Assembly: GCA_022800815.1 (NCBI GenBank)
Contig: JAAWRC010000007.1
Location: 1-64,000, forward strand
Direction: 5' to 3'
Length of the DNA: 64,000 nt
Source: Lachnospiraceae bacterium
GTDB lineage: Bacteria; Bacillota; Clostridia; Lachnospirales; Lachnospiraceae
Part shown: piece by piece, positions 9,659-18,750 of the stretch
Position numbering within the stretch: position 1 is the first letter of the stretch
Layout of the letters: each line of letters opens with the position of its first letter
Made by a program: the position numbers and the translations under genes
Notes under the pieces: model-generated
Databases searched by the model: none
What the model saw: only the letters and a program-made list of their open reading frames with translations
Told to the model about the DNA's origin: nothing

Positions 9659-10552
9659 ATGTCCGTCAGCCTGGAATATTACAAAATCTTCTATTATGTC
9701 GCCAGATACAAAAACATCACCGCCGCCGCAAAAGCCCTGTTCCTGTCCCAGCCCACCGTCAGCCATTACATCCGGGGACTAGAGGAGGAACTGGGAGTCC
9801 CCCTGTTCGTCCGCGGCAAAAACGGCGTCGTCCTCACCCCGGAGGCAGAACTCCTCTTTCCCCATGCGAAACGGGCCTGCGAGGAGATCCGGGCCGCCGA
9901 GGAGCTTCTGGAATCCGCAAAATCCCTGACAGCCGGAAAGCTGCAGATCGGCGCCAGCGAAATGACCCTCCACAATTTCCTCCTGCCCTACCTGGAACAG
10001 TTCAAAAACAGATACCCGGCCTTAAAGCTTAAAATATCCAGCAGCACCACGCCGGGAATCCTGAACGTCCTGCGGGAGGGCGCCGTGGAATTCGCCATCG
10101 TCATCTCCCCCCTGCCCGACACGGAGGGTTTTTCCGTCACGCCCCTGGCCGCTTTCCAGGACATCGTCATCGCCGGAAGCCGTTTCCGGGAACTCCAGGG
10201 GCGCAGCATGAGCCTGAAAGAGCTGGCGGCTTACCCTCTGATCTGCCTGAGCCCCGGAACGGCCACCCGGTCCTTTCTGGAACAGCAGTTCCTGGACGAA
10301 GGCATTCCCCTGGCGCCGGACGTGGAGCCCGCCACCACCGACCTGGTGACCCCCCTCGCCGCCCACAACTTAGGGCTTGGCTTCGTGCCGGAGGATTTCG
10401 CCGCCGAAGCCATAAAAAACGGCCTCGTGTTCCGCATTCCCCTGAAAAAAGAACCGCCGCCCCGCCACGTCTGCGTGGTGAGCGACAGTTCCCATCCCAT
10501 CTCCCTGGCCGGGAAGCAGTTCATGGAGCTGCTCCCCACCTGCGACCATTGA
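9659..10552 (+). CDS. LysR-family transcriptional regulator
   Basis: DNA-binding regulator of 297 residues. The start at 9659 is set by AAAGGAGG nine bases upstream; a start at 9605 has no such site. Residues 1-60 form the winged helix-turn-helix (YYKIFYYVARYKNITAAAKA, then LSQPTVSHYIRGLEEELGV and LFVRGKNGV). The rest is the two-lobe effector-binding domain typical of the family. It is divergent from the MATE exporter, which is its most likely target. The ligand is unknown. Confidence 0.9.
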   Translation: MSVSLEYYKIFYYVARYKNITAAAKALFLSQPTVSHYIRGLEEELGVPLFVRGKNGVVLTPEAELLFPHAKRACEEIRAAEELLESAKSLTAGKLQIGASEMTLHNFLLPYLEQFKNRYPALKLKISSSTTPGILNVLREGAVEFAIVISPLPDTEGFSVTPLAAFQDIVIAGSRFRELQGRSMSLKELAAYPLICLSPGTATRSFLEQQFLDEGIPLAPDVEPATTDLVTPLAAHNLGLGFVPEDFAAEAIKNGLVFRIPLKKEPPPRHVCVVSDSSHPISLAGKQFMELLPTCDH

Positions 10553-10566
10553 ATCCGGCCCGCACG

Positions 10567-10816
10567 AAACATTCCACCTGTGCGGCCGGAATACCTCATA
10601 TGTCTCCGTCAGGGAGCTGCTGTTTGCAGCAGACGATAGGCAGATTTTGCAGATTTTGCGAGCATAGCGTCGTCGGAGCGGCTGACCCGCTTTGATGGAA
10701 GCCGCTCCGGCGACAATAGGCGGCGCAGCAAAATCAAAAAATCAACGTGTCTGCGAAAACAGCTGCTCCCTGACGGAGACAGAGCAAAACATCTCGGCCG
10801 CACAGGCGGAATGTTT
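10567..10816. repeat. family A long palindromic intergenic element, copy A1
   Basis: A 250-bp nested inverted repeat between the convergent LysR and valS 3' ends. The outer arms 10567-10588 and 10795-10816 match at 21 of 22 positions. Second arms 10602-10625 and 10756-10779 match at 23 of 24. The interior has GCAGACGATAGG (10629-10640) and ACGTGTCTGCG (10745-10755), both also seen in element D1. The outer arm ends on the valS stop codon. It could act as a two-way terminator or be a mobile palindrome. Confidence 0.85.
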
Positions 10817-13461
10817 TATTTCCTGAGCTGCGCCAGCCGCTCCTTCACCTGGGCCATCATCTGCTCATACTTCTCAAGCTTCTCCCGCTCCGCCTGGATC
10901 TTGGCTTCTGGCGCACGGCTCACGAACTTTTCATTGTCCAGCATTCCCCGGGAACGGGCCAGCTCCTTGTTAAGCCGCTCTTCCTCCTTTTGGAGACGTT
11001 CGATCTCCTTGGCCGTATCCACCAGCTCTTCCAACGGCATGTAGACCACGGCCTTCGCCGTCACGGCGGAGACGGCGTCCTCCGGGATCCCCGCCTTGTC
11101 CGCCTGCACCGTCACCTCACCGGCAGAGCCCAGGGTGGCAAAGAACACCTTGCCGTTCTCAAAGATTTCCCGGACCGCCCCGTCCCCAGAAACCACGAAC
11201 ACGCTGGCCTTCCGGCTGGGCGGCACGTTCATGGAGGTGCGCACGCCCCGGATGGCCCGGACCGCTTCCTTGATGGTCTCCACCGCCGTCTCGTCCTCCG
11301 CAAACTCCCACTCGGCCCGGTATTCCGGCCAGGAGGAGATCATGATGGACTCCTCCTCGTCCTGCAGGTTGCAGAAGATTTCCTCCGTGATGAAGGGCAT
11401 GTACGGGTGCAGGAGCTTTAAGGACTGGATGAGCACCGTTTTCAAAGTCCAGAGGGCCGCCGCCTTCGTCTCGTCGTCGTCATTGTACAGGCGGGGCTTC
11501 ACCATCTCGATGTACCAGTCACAGAATTCCTCCCAGATAAAGTCGTAGATCTTCTGGAGGGCGATCCCCAGCTCGTACTTGTCTAGGTTCTCCGTCACGT
11601 CCTTCGTCAGGGTGTTGACCTTGGAGAGGATCCACTTGTCGGCCCCGGTCAGGCTGTCCACGCCCACCTCGTGGACGGAGGCTCTGGACATGTTCATGAG
11701 GATGAAGCGGGACGCATTCCAGACCTTGTTGGCAAAATTCCGGCTGGCCTCCACCCGCTCCCAGTAGAACCGCATGTCGTTGCCGGGTGCGTTTCCGGTG
11801 ATCAGAGTCATGCGCAGGGCGTCGGCACCGTACTTGTCCACCACCTCCAGGGGATCGATGCCGTTTCCGAGGGACTTGCTCATCTTCCTGCCCAGGGAAT
11901 CCCGCACCAGGCCGTGGATCAGCACCGTGTGGAAAGGCTCCTTCCCGGTCTGCTCAAGGCCCGAGAACACCATGCGGATGACCCAGAAGAAAATGATGTC
12001 GTAGCCGGTCACCAGCACGTCGGTGGGATAGAAATAATCCAGCTCCGGCGTCTTCTCCGGCCAGCCAAGGGTCGAGAAGGGCCAGAGGGCCGAGGAGAAC
12101 CAGGTATCCAGCGTGTCCTCGTCCTGGACCATGTGGGCGCAGCCGCATTTCGGGCAGACCTTGGGCGCTTCCTTTGCAACCACCATCTCGCCGCACTTCT
12201 CGCAGTAATAAGCCGGAATCCGGTGTCCCCACCAGATCTGCCTGGAAATGCACCAGTCCCGGATGTTCTCCAGCCAGTGGAGATAGGTCTTTCCGAAACT
12301 CTCCGGCACGAACTTCAGTCTCCCGGACTTTAACGCCTCGATGGCCGGCTTCGCCATCTCGTCCATCTTCACGAACCACTGCTGCTTCACCATGGGCTCG
12401 ATGGTGGTCTTGCACCGGTCATGAGTTCCCACGTTGTGGGAGTGGTCGGCCACCTTCACCAGAAGGCCCAGCCCCGAGAGCTCCTCCACGATGGCCTTCC
12501 TGACCGCATAGCGCTCCATGCCCTGGTACTTGCCGCCGTTCTCATTGATAGTGGCGTCGTCATTCAGGATGTTGATCTCCGGAAGGTTATGCCGCTTCCC
12601 CACCTCGAAGTCGTTCGGGTCATGGGCGGGCGTGATCTTCACACAGCCGGTCCCGAACTCCCTGTCCACGTATTCGTCGGCCACCACGGGGATCTCCCGG
12701 TTCACGATGGGCAGGATCAGCATCTTCCCCACCAGGTCCTTGTAGCGCTCGTCATCCGGGTGGACGGCCACCGCCGTGTCGCCCAGCATGGTTTCCGGCC
12801 TGGTGGTGGCGATCTCCACGAACCGCCCCGGCTCCCCCTTCACCGGATAATTGATATGCCAGAAATGGCCCGCCTGCTCCTCGTGGACCACCTCCGCATC
12901 GGAGATCGACGTCTGGCACTCCGGGCACCAGTTGATGATGCGGGAGCCCTTGTAAATATAGCCCTTCTCATAAAGGCGGATGAACACCTCCAAAACCGCA
13001 TCGGAACAGCCCTTGTCCATGGTGAACCGCTCCCGCTCCCAGTCCGCCGAAGAGCCCAGCTTCTTGAGCTGCCGCACGATCCTTCCGCCGTACTCCTCCT
13101 TCCAGGCCCAGACATGCTCCAGAAATTCCTCTCTGGTCAGGTCGTCCTTGTTGATGCCTTCGCTGCGGAGCTTGTCGATGACCTTCACCTCCGTGGAAAT
13201 GGCCGCATGGTCCGTTCCCGGCTGCCACAGGGCCGAATAGCCCTGCATCCGTTTGTAGCGGATCAGAATGTCCTGCATGGTATTGTCCAGGGCGTGGCCC
13301 ATGTGAAGCTGGCCCGTGATGTTGGGCGGCGGCATCACGATGGTGAAGGGCTTCTTGTCCCGGTCCACCTCGGCGTGAAAATAATTCTTCTCCATCCACC
13401 GCTCATACAGCCTGTCCTCGATGGCCTGTGGATTGTAGGTCTTTTCCAGTTCTCTGCTCAT
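10816..13461 (-). CDS. valS: valyl-tRNA synthetase
   Basis: Class I aminoacyl-tRNA synthetase that charges tRNA-Val in the cytoplasm. The 881-residue protein has the HIGH-type motif HMGH at residues 53-56 inside [18 protein letters not shown] and KMSKS at 526-530. Zn-finger-like cysteines (CEKCGE, CPKCGC) lie between them, and the C-terminus is the tRNA-binding coiled coil ([17 protein letters not shown]). The start at 13461 matches the family N-terminus ([12 protein letters not shown]) and has GAAAGGA upstream. The frame stays open further upstream through a repeated leader, but that stretch is not protein-like. Expression is controlled by the T-box leader at 13692-14030. Confidence 0.97.
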   Translation of the reverse strand: MSRELEKTYNPQAIEDRLYERWMEKNYFHAEVDRDKKPFTIVMPPPNITGQLHMGHALDNTMQDILIRYKRMQGYSALWQPGTDHAAISTEVKVIDKLRSEGINKDDLTREEFLEHVWAWKEEYGGRIVRQLKKLGSSADWERERFTMDKGCSDAVLEVFIRLYEKGYIYKGSRIINWCPECQTSISDAEVVHEEQAGHFWHINYPVKGEPGRFVEIATTRPETMLGDTAVAVHPDDERYKDLVGKMLILPIVNREIPVVADEYVDREFGTGCVKITPAHDPNDFEVGKRHNLPEINILNDDATINENGGKYQGMERYAVRKAIVEELSGLGLLVKVADHSHNVGTHDRCKTTIEPMVKQQWFVKMDEMAKPAIEALKSGRLKFVPESFGKTYLHWLENIRDWCISRQIWWGHRIPAYYCEKCGEMVVAKEAPKVCPKCGCAHMVQDEDTLDTWFSSALWPFSTLGWPEKTPELDYFYPTDVLVTGYDIIFFWVIRMVFSGLEQTGKEPFHTVLIHGLVRDSLGRKMSKSLGNGIDPLEVVDKYGADALRMTLITGNAPGNDMRFYWERVEASRNFANKVWNASRFILMNMSRASVHEVGVDSLTGADKWILSKVNTLTKDVTENLDKYELGIALQKIYDFIWEEFCDWYIEMVKPRLYNDDDETKAAALWTLKTVLIQSLKLLHPYMPFITEEIFCNLQDEEESIMISSWPEYRAEWEFAEDETAVETIKEAVRAIRGVRTSMNVPPSRKASVFVVSGDGAVREIFENGKVFFATLGSAGEVTVQADKAGIPEDAVSAVTAKAVVYMPLEELVDTAKEIERLQKEEERLNKELARSRGMLDNEKFVSRAPEAKIQAEREKLEKYEQMMAQVKERLAQLRK

Positions 13462-13493
13462 AAATTCCTTTCCTTTCTCCGATATGTGCCGCT

Positions 13494-13688
13494 GGCTAAT
13501 TTCCTCTTGCGCCCCCACGCTGTTCGAGCAGGGAAGAGGGGGTTTTCCCTGCTCGCCGTGCGGGGCGCACGCCGCATAGCGGCTAATTTCCTCTTGCGCC
13601 CCACGCTGTTCGAGCAGGGAAGAGGGCGTTTTCCCTGCTCGCCGTGCGGGGCGCACGCCGCATAGCGGCTAATTTCCTCTTGCGCCCC
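13494..13688. repeat. 87/86-bp tandem repeat in the valS leader
   Basis: Units at 13494-13580 and 13581-13666 differ by a one-base C-run change and a single substitution. A third partial copy covers 13667-13688. Each unit contains a perfect hairpin (CGAGCAGGGAA with TTCCCTGCTCG). The array lies between the T-box terminator and the valS start, so it is transcribed in the read-through message. Confidence 0.9.
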
Positions 13689-13691
13689 TGC

Positions 13692-14030
13692 ACATAAAAC
13701 GCCCTTCTCCGTCTTTTGACGAAAAAGGGCGAATGCATCGCGGTACCACCTTATTTCAACCACGGCCGCAGACATCCTGCCGCCGCAGTCCTCTCATGCC
13801 CTATAACGGGGGCAGGTCCGGGACCTCCTACTTGCTCTCCCGGCGCAGACAGGACAGGCGTCCCGCAAGACCGCTCCTTTGTCCATCCCAGTCAAGTTTC
13901 AGAAATCCGGCTCAGAAGCTACCTTCCGCCGATGCGTCCATGGACGGCCTCTCAGCCGGTGAACCGTCCTCTCTGCATGTGCCCTTCGGCGTACTCCTCT
14001 TCCTCACAGCCTGTAGCTATTTGCAAATCT
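13692..14030 (-). promoter_or_regulatory. T-box riboswitch for valS, GUA (Val) specifier
   Basis: Leader RNA that reads uncharged tRNA. The T-box sequence AAGGTGGTACCGCG is at 13752-13739. It is followed by a terminator hairpin (CGCCCTTTTTCGTC with GACGGAGAAGGGCG, 13731-13700) and a short T run. Stem I shows a K-turn (GTGAGGAAG opposite CTTCTGAGCC). Its specifier loop GAAGGTAG carries GTA, valine, at 13922-13920, which matches the downstream synthetase. Uncharged tRNA-Val should stabilise the antiterminator and switch valS on. Confidence 0.93.
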
Positions 14031-14036
14031 GCAAGG

Positions 14037-14065
14037 ATTATACTATAGAAGGCGAAGTTTGTAAA
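14037..14065 (-). promoter_or_regulatory. promoter of the valS T-box leader
   Basis: On the minus strand TTTACA (14065-14060) and TATAAT (14042-14037) are 17 bases apart, placing the transcript start a few bases before stem I of the T-box. Confidence 0.8.
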
Positions 14066-14071
14066 GGGGAT

Positions 14072-14449
14072 TTATTTCGCAGCGGAAAACTCCGCCGCCT
14101 CCTTCACCCAGGCCATCAGCTCGCCGTCCACCGCCTCCGGTTCGCCGATCAGGACGTGATGCGTCCAGCGGCCAGGATAAGGCTCCGTCGCCACGTCGAT
14201 GCGGGGCGATTCCACTTTATGTCCCAGCCCGAAAGTCACCACGATGTACGCCTTTGGACAATCCTTCTTCTTCCTCACCCTCACAAAGGAAACACAGGCA
14301 AATAAATGCCGATTGTAAAACGAGATCTGGCTTTTCTGCACTTTGATCCGCACGTCTGCGATCTCGCCCGTGACCCGGCCCTCAAAGGCCTCATATAACG
14401 GAAACGCCTCCATATGTCCGTCAAAGAATCGCAGTCTGTCGCCATCCAT
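14072..14449 (-). CDS. DUF5655 domain protein
   Basis: Small cytoplasmic protein of 125 residues that matches my memory of the DUF5655 family across its length: IKVQKSQISFYNRHLFACVS, then KDCPKAYIVVTFGLGHKVES and RIDVATEPYPGRWTHHV. The family has no settled function. It is transcribed from its own promoter, upstream of and divergent from the large surface-protein gene. The reading frame is complete, ending just inside the valS promoter region. Confidence 0.8.
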   Translation of the reverse strand: MDGDRLRFFDGHMEAFPLYEAFEGRVTGEIADVRIKVQKSQISFYNRHLFACVSFVRVRKKKDCPKAYIVVTFGLGHKVESPRIDVATEPYPGRWTHHVLIGEPEAVDGELMAWVKEAAEFSAAK

Positions 14450-14492
14450 ACATTTCCTCCCAAATGCGACTACGATAACTTCTCTATTACAG

Positions 14493-14520
14493 AGATTACC
14501 ACATCAGGCACACAAGTCAA
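14493..14520 (-). promoter_or_regulatory. promoter for the DUF5655 gene
   Basis: Minus-strand TTGACT (14520-14515) and TAATCT (14498-14493) with a 16-base spacer. On the plus strand the only candidate for the neighbouring surface-protein gene is an extended -10, TGATATAAT at 14598-14606. Confidence 0.45.
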
Positions 14521-14658
14521 GAAAATTTTTATAAAGCCCTCTGTTCGTGCCGGAAAGCCGCCGTTCGTGCCGTCCCCCCGCCCCTCCGCGCAAAAGCTGA
14601 TATAATGTTGCCATTGAAAAAATTCACAAAAAATCACCTTATTACGGGAGGAAGACTC

Positions 14659-17178
14659 ATGAACGCCCTGAAAAACAGGAAACGATCAATCGCATCCATA
14701 AACCCATCCATGCCATCCAGGAACCCGTCAGCAAAGAGACACCTCGTATTCATCCTGGCCCTGCTGCTGGCACTGTGCCTGCTTCCGCTCCCTTCCCGGG
14801 CGGCAGACGGAAACTGGACCGACGGGCTGGCCACGGCTCCTGACGGATATGCCGACGACGGCAGCGGCACCATCACCGTCACCACCGCCGAGGGCCTGGC
14901 CTGGCTGGCCGTCCAGACCGACGGCCTGAACGGCGTGACGCCGGACAATTTCTCGGGAAAAACCGTCGTCCTCGGGGCCGACATCGACTTGAGCGGAAAA
15001 AACTGGACGCCCATCGGAACCGCCAACGCTTACTTTCAGGGAAGCTTTGACGGCCAGGGCCACACCATATCCGGAATGACCCTCCATGCGGACGGCACAG
15101 AAAAGACTGCTGGCCTTTTCGGCCGTGTCTTTTTCAACGGCTCCGCCGACGCCCCCGCCTATATCCGTGACCTCGCCCTGGCCGACATCCGGATGACCAT
15201 CGGGGCCATTCCCAGCTTTTCCTACGCCGGTGGCCTGGTCGGTGAGGCGATGGCCGGCTGCGGACTGATCTCCGGCTGCACCGTGAGCGGCCAGATCCAG
15301 TGCACCGCCCCCGTCAGCTCCCTCTACACAGGCGGCCTGATCGGCATGGTCAATCCCACAAGCAACGTCGAACGTGCCATCCGGCTGGAAAACTGCCATG
15401 CGGACGTGGAAATTTCCGGTTCCCTCTCCAAGGCGGGCGGCTTCGTGGGCGGAGTCGGGGACAACGCCGATATCGCCGGCTGCGGCGCCTCCGGGAACAT
15501 CACCTGCCCCGCTTCCGCTGCCGACGTCCAGTCCGGCGGCTTTGCGGGCGAGATCGCCCCCGTCAACGGCTCCGTCTCCATCCGAAACTGCTACGCCACC
15601 GGAGATTCGGACGTTGCGTCCGCCGGGCCCTCCTACGCAGGCGGGTTCGCAGGCTACGTGGGGGGCACCGGCATCCTTCTGAAAAACTGCATGTCCTCCG
15701 GCAGCGTCTCCCTCTCCTCCGCCTCCCCGAATCCCCTGCTGTTCGCCGGAGGCTTTGGCGGCGTCCTCATGGACGGAACCACCTCTGCGGACTGCTATGC
15801 CACCGGAAGCATCTCCGTGAGCGGCGGAGCTGCCGCCATCGGCGGCGGTTTTTCCGGCACCTCCCAGAATAGCGCCGCCGTGAACTGCTATGCGGCGGGA
15901 AACGTCACCGCATCCGGGGACGGACAGAACCGGGCCTACGGCTTCACCGGAAATGCCTCCGCCGGCAGTGACTTTGAAAACTGCTACGCCCTGGGGAAGG
16001 AGATGTCGGCCTCCGGCGGAACCCCCACCGTCAGCCCCTTCCTGTCCACAAACGCTTCCGTCACCGTGACAGACTGCGGCTGGCATGCCGACATGGACTT
16101 CGGCTCCCTGACTCCCATATCCAACGGCGGAACAAACAACGGTACTTTTGACGCACTCCGTCCGGAAGAGATCGTCGAAAGGCTTTCCGCCCTCCCGGAC
16201 AGCAGCTGGACGGCGGGAGAGGACGGACGGCCCATCTTAAAAGACGTACCCGCATCCGTTCAGACGACCGGCAAGCTGGATTACGTCTATCCGGTCGTCA
16301 CCTTCGACACCATGGGGGGAAGCCCCGTGACCTCCCGGTCCGTCGCCTACGGCAAGACGGTGGCGCCTCCCGAACCCCCGGTCCGGGACGGATACCGGTT
16401 CGACGGCTGGTACGAAAGCAATGACGGCGGCACGACCCTGTCCGACGCCCCCTTCGACTTTGGCACCGCCGTCACCCGTACCATGACCCTCTACGCCAAG
16501 TGGATCCCCCTCCACGCCATCCGTCTCCAGGCAGACCCGGCCGAGGGCGGCACGGTCGCCGGGGCAGGAACTTATCCGGCAGGAGAGACCGTCACCGTCA
16601 CGGCCGTCACGGCCGAAGGCTGGCAATTCCTCCGGTGGACCGAAGACGGACAGGAAGTCAGCACGGAGGCAGACTATTCCTTCCCGGCAGAGGCGGACCG
16701 CACCCTCACCGCAGAGTTTAAGGCCCTTCCGGAAATCACGGTCACCCTGCTTGCGTCTCCCTCCCGGGGCGGCACGGTCTCTGGCGGCGGCACCTTCCGT
16801 GAGGGCCAGCCCGTCGCCGTCACGGCCGTCCCCGAAAAGGGCTACCGCTTTGTCCGGTGGAGCGAGAACGGAAGAACCGTGAGCGAAAGCCAGACCTTCC
16901 GCTTTACGGCATCCACGAACCGCGCCCTCACCGCAGAATTCGAATCCTCCGAAACGCAGACAGCGCCCGGCAATGACGAAAACCAGACAGATCCCGGCAA
17001 TGGCGGTGGCCAGGCGGGCTCTGGCAATGGCGGCGGCCAGACAAGGCCCATCAGTGGCGGCGGACGGACGGACACCGGCGACACCCGCCCCTTAAGCCTC
17101 CTGTGGTTCCTGTTCCTCACTTCCTTCGGGACCCTCTTCGCCCTGTCCTTCCAGGCCGAGCGGGCCCGAAAGCGCTAA
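14659..17178 (+). CDS. large cell-wall-sorted surface protein with GLUG-like and InlB-type repeats
   Basis: Exported protein of 839 residues. The start at 14659 follows GGGAGGA. A long basic N-terminus precedes the hydrophobic signal (HLVFILALLLALCLLPLP) ending SRAA. Residues about 60-480 are glycine-rich GLUG-like repeats (GGLVGEAM, GGFVGGV, GGFAGEI, GGFAGYVG, with NCYATG turns). Near residue 543 a Listeria-Bacteroides InlB repeat follows (DGYRFDGWYESNDGGTTLSD, then MTLYAKW). Two divergent InlB repeats come next (GYRFVRWSENGRTVSESQTF type). A Gly/Gln linker, TDTGD, a membrane segment and ERARKR resemble the sorting tail of the protein at 6243. Likely an adhesin; the ligand is unknown. A terminator follows at 17209. 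Confidence 0.85.
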   Translation: MNALKNRKRSIASINPSMPSRNPSAKRHLVFILALLLALCLLPLPSRAADGNWTDGLATAPDGYADDGSGTITVTTAEGLAWLAVQTDGLNGVTPDNFSGKTVVLGADIDLSGKNWTPIGTANAYFQGSFDGQGHTISGMTLHADGTEKTAGLFGRVFFNGSADAPAYIRDLALADIRMTIGAIPSFSYAGGLVGEAMAGCGLISGCTVSGQIQCTAPVSSLYTGGLIGMVNPTSNVERAIRLENCHADVEISGSLSKAGGFVGGVGDNADIAGCGASGNITCPASAADVQSGGFAGEIAPVNGSVSIRNCYATGDSDVASAGPSYAGGFAGYVGGTGILLKNCMSSGSVSLSSASPNPLLFAGGFGGVLMDGTTSADCYATGSISVSGGAAAIGGGFSGTSQNSAAVNCYAAGNVTASGDGQNRAYGFTGNASAGSDFENCYALGKEMSASGGTPTVSPFLSTNASVTVTDCGWHADMDFGSLTPISNGGTNNGTFDALRPEEIVERLSALPDSSWTAGEDGRPILKDVPASVQTTGKLDYVYPVVTFDTMGGSPVTSRSVAYGKTVAPPEPPVRDGYRFDGWYESNDGGTTLSDAPFDFGTAVTRTMTLYAKWIPLHAIRLQADPAEGGTVAGAGTYPAGETVTVTAVTAEGWQFLRWTEDGQEVSTEADYSFPAEADRTLTAEFKALPEITVTLLASPSRGGTVSGGGTFREGQPVAVTAVPEKGYRFVRWSENGRTVSESQTFRFTASTNRALTAEFESSETQTAPGNDENQTDPGNGGGQAGSGNGGGQTRPISGGGRTDTGDTRPLSLLWFLFLTSFGTLFALSFQAERARKR

Positions 17179-17203
17179 ACCTACCGCCTTCCCCCGGAGG
17201 ATT

Positions 17204-17293
17204 GATCAAGCCAGAATGCAGGACTTTTCGCATTCTGGCTTTACCTTTCAAAATCTACTGGAAATTCCCTTCTTTTTATGCTATACTTTCCGC
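17204..17293. repeat. 90-bp direct repeat, left copy, bounding the defence island
   Basis: Every base of 17204-17293 recurs at 27313-27402; the flanking bases differ on both sides. The repeat contains a hairpin terminator (17209-17240) and a promoter-like pair TGGAAA/TATACT (17259-17287). In this copy the promoter points into the 3' end of the restriction gene, as antisense. Confidence 0.95.
17209..17243 (+). terminator. terminator of the surface-protein gene (left repeat copy)
   Basis: AGCCAGAATGC (17209-17219) pairs perfectly with GCATTCTGGCT (17230-17240), then TTTA. The identical hairpin in the right copy is at 27318-27349. Confidence 0.7.
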
Positions 17294-17313
17294 TTTTATA
17301 GGCGCTCGGAAAT

Positions 17314-18747
17314 CTATAATTTAAGAACTCCGACATCCATCTTGCGGCCGGACAAATAATGATCATAGGCTATGGTCGCTGGAATAAATCTAACCTTTAT
17401 ATTCTGCAGTCCTAAATCAGACAGCATTTCCATAGATGCTTCCCCCCGCAATTCAATCTCCATGTTCTCTGTAGGCATAAGAAAGCAGTTCTTTACCGCT
17501 GTAAAACCGTGTTCATTTATAAACTTCTGATATGCCAACTGATACAGATACTGCTTGGTAACGGACTCAATGCCAGGCTGACCTTTTGGTGCAGCTCCCG
17601 GTTCAAGCTGCGCATTGTAATATTTTGCATCGAAAATAATAAACTGCTCTTCTGTTATAACCACCAGATCCGGAATCAGCGTGTCTTTTGCTGTTTTTCC
17701 CGTTACACTCCAATAAGGCTTTTCAATCAGATCAATCAGTTTTTGCCGCCAGTCATATCCGGCTTTCAGTGGCACAGGCAGACTAAGTGTTCCAAGCTGC
17801 CTGTCAAGCTGATTGTCTATGATGTCAGCGCAAATGCTTTCCCATACTAAATGAAAGCGATTGGTGCCAAACATGGATAAACAATCCGTATCATACAGAG
17901 TTCCACCATGGTCGATATAGGCATATATGGTTTTCAAAACAAGCTGTTTTCTCGTGTTAAACTGTATGCTCAATTCGTTTTCAATACGATAAAGAATGTA
18001 TTCTGTATCTCCAAATTCCTCTAGTTCCTCATCTGTCAAATCAATCTCCGTAATTTCAAACAGATCTAAAAGGTCTGCGTCTCCCATCTCCTTTGAAGCT
18101 TTCGTCAGAATACATTCATGCAACCGTTTGAAGTAGTCAAAGTCGTTTGTATTACGCTTCTTTGTCTGAAGCTCAATATAGTAAGGACGGTTATTGGAGA
18201 GCAATGCGAAAGTCTCATTTATGGTCTTGTCCCAGAGGATTTCTCCTGAACCATTGTTCTCAATGATATTCTCCGTATTACTGTAGACTCCATTCTCATA
18301 ATAATCTTGAACCAGGAATAGCAGCACTGCCAAGAGGTTAAAGGAACCGCTCTCGCTGCTGTCATTGAACATCCGGATGATCTGTTCGTTGCAGTTATAT
18401 TTTTCAAGTACCTTAAGAACCTGACGGAGTTCTTCCCTCGGCTCGTCCACGCTTAACAGATACTTAGGATAACACTTCAATGCGCATCCGGCAACCACTA
18501 TGACGCCAACAAAGGTTAATACATACAGGTATTCATTCTCACCGGCTCCTACGTCTGCAACCTCTATATCCTCGTCAATAAGATCTGACATGTCCCGCTG
18601 CAGTTCCGATGCCTTTACTGCTTTTAATACGCCAAACTCCTTCAGCCTTCGGATAATCGGAACCACCTTTTCTTCAGAGCATTCAAACTTCTCACACAAT
18701 TCTTTTTGTGTATATCTTTTCTGTTCTCTCAAAAACTTTGAGACCAT
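17314..18747 (-). CDS. LlaJI-type restriction endonuclease subunit (McrC-like)
   Basis: Predicted nuclease partner of the adjacent McrB-like ATPase, 477 residues. The N-terminus is helix-turn-helix-like (RYTQKELCEKFECSEEKVVP). The central region is of LlaJI/McrC style (LTFVGVIVVAGCALKCYPKY). The C-terminus holds a PD-(D/E)XK core: IPDLVV with D360, then IIFDAKYY giving D373 and K375, and a QYLYQLAYQ helix. I recall this layout as the LlaJI restriction family (R2 subunit). The gene starts 3 bases after the ATPase stop and ends 20 bases from the left island repeat. It would cut unmodified DNA when driven by the ATPase. The family name is from memory; the nuclease motif is seen directly. Confidence 0.8.
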   Translation of the reverse strand: MVSKFLREQKRYTQKELCEKFECSEEKVVPIIRRLKEFGVLKAVKASELQRDMSDLIDEDIEVADVGAGENEYLYVLTFVGVIVVAGCALKCYPKYLLSVDEPREELRQVLKVLEKYNCNEQIIRMFNDSSESGSFNLLAVLLFLVQDYYENGVYSNTENIIENNGSGEILWDKTINETFALLSNNRPYYIELQTKKRNTNDFDYFKRLHECILTKASKEMGDADLLDLFEITEIDLTDEELEEFGDTEYILYRIENELSIQFNTRKQLVLKTIYAYIDHGGTLYDTDCLSMFGTNRFHLVWESICADIIDNQLDRQLGTLSLPVPLKAGYDWRQKLIDLIEKPYWSVTGKTAKDTLIPDLVVITEEQFIIFDAKYYNAQLEPGAAPKGQPGIESVTKQYLYQLAYQKFINEHGFTAVKNCFLMPTENMEIELRGEASMEMLSDLGLQNIKVRFIPATIAYDHYLSGRKMDVGVLKL

Positions 18748-18750
18748 GCA

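Noticed and set aside
12421..13665. 414-codon plus-strand frame opposite valS
   Set aside because: Runs against an unmistakable synthetase and through its tandem-repeat leader; composition is typical of antisense shadow.
13494..13688. Tandem repeat considered as a CRISPR array
   Set aside because: Units are contiguous with no variable spacers, far longer than CRISPR repeats, and no cas genes are present. No CRISPR array was seen anywhere in the window.
14728..16086. Long minus-strand open frame (452 codons) opposite the surface protein
   Set aside because: Its product is Gly/Ala/Asp-biased and mirrors the codon pattern of the GLUG repeat gene on the other strand; no ribosome site and no recognisable domain.
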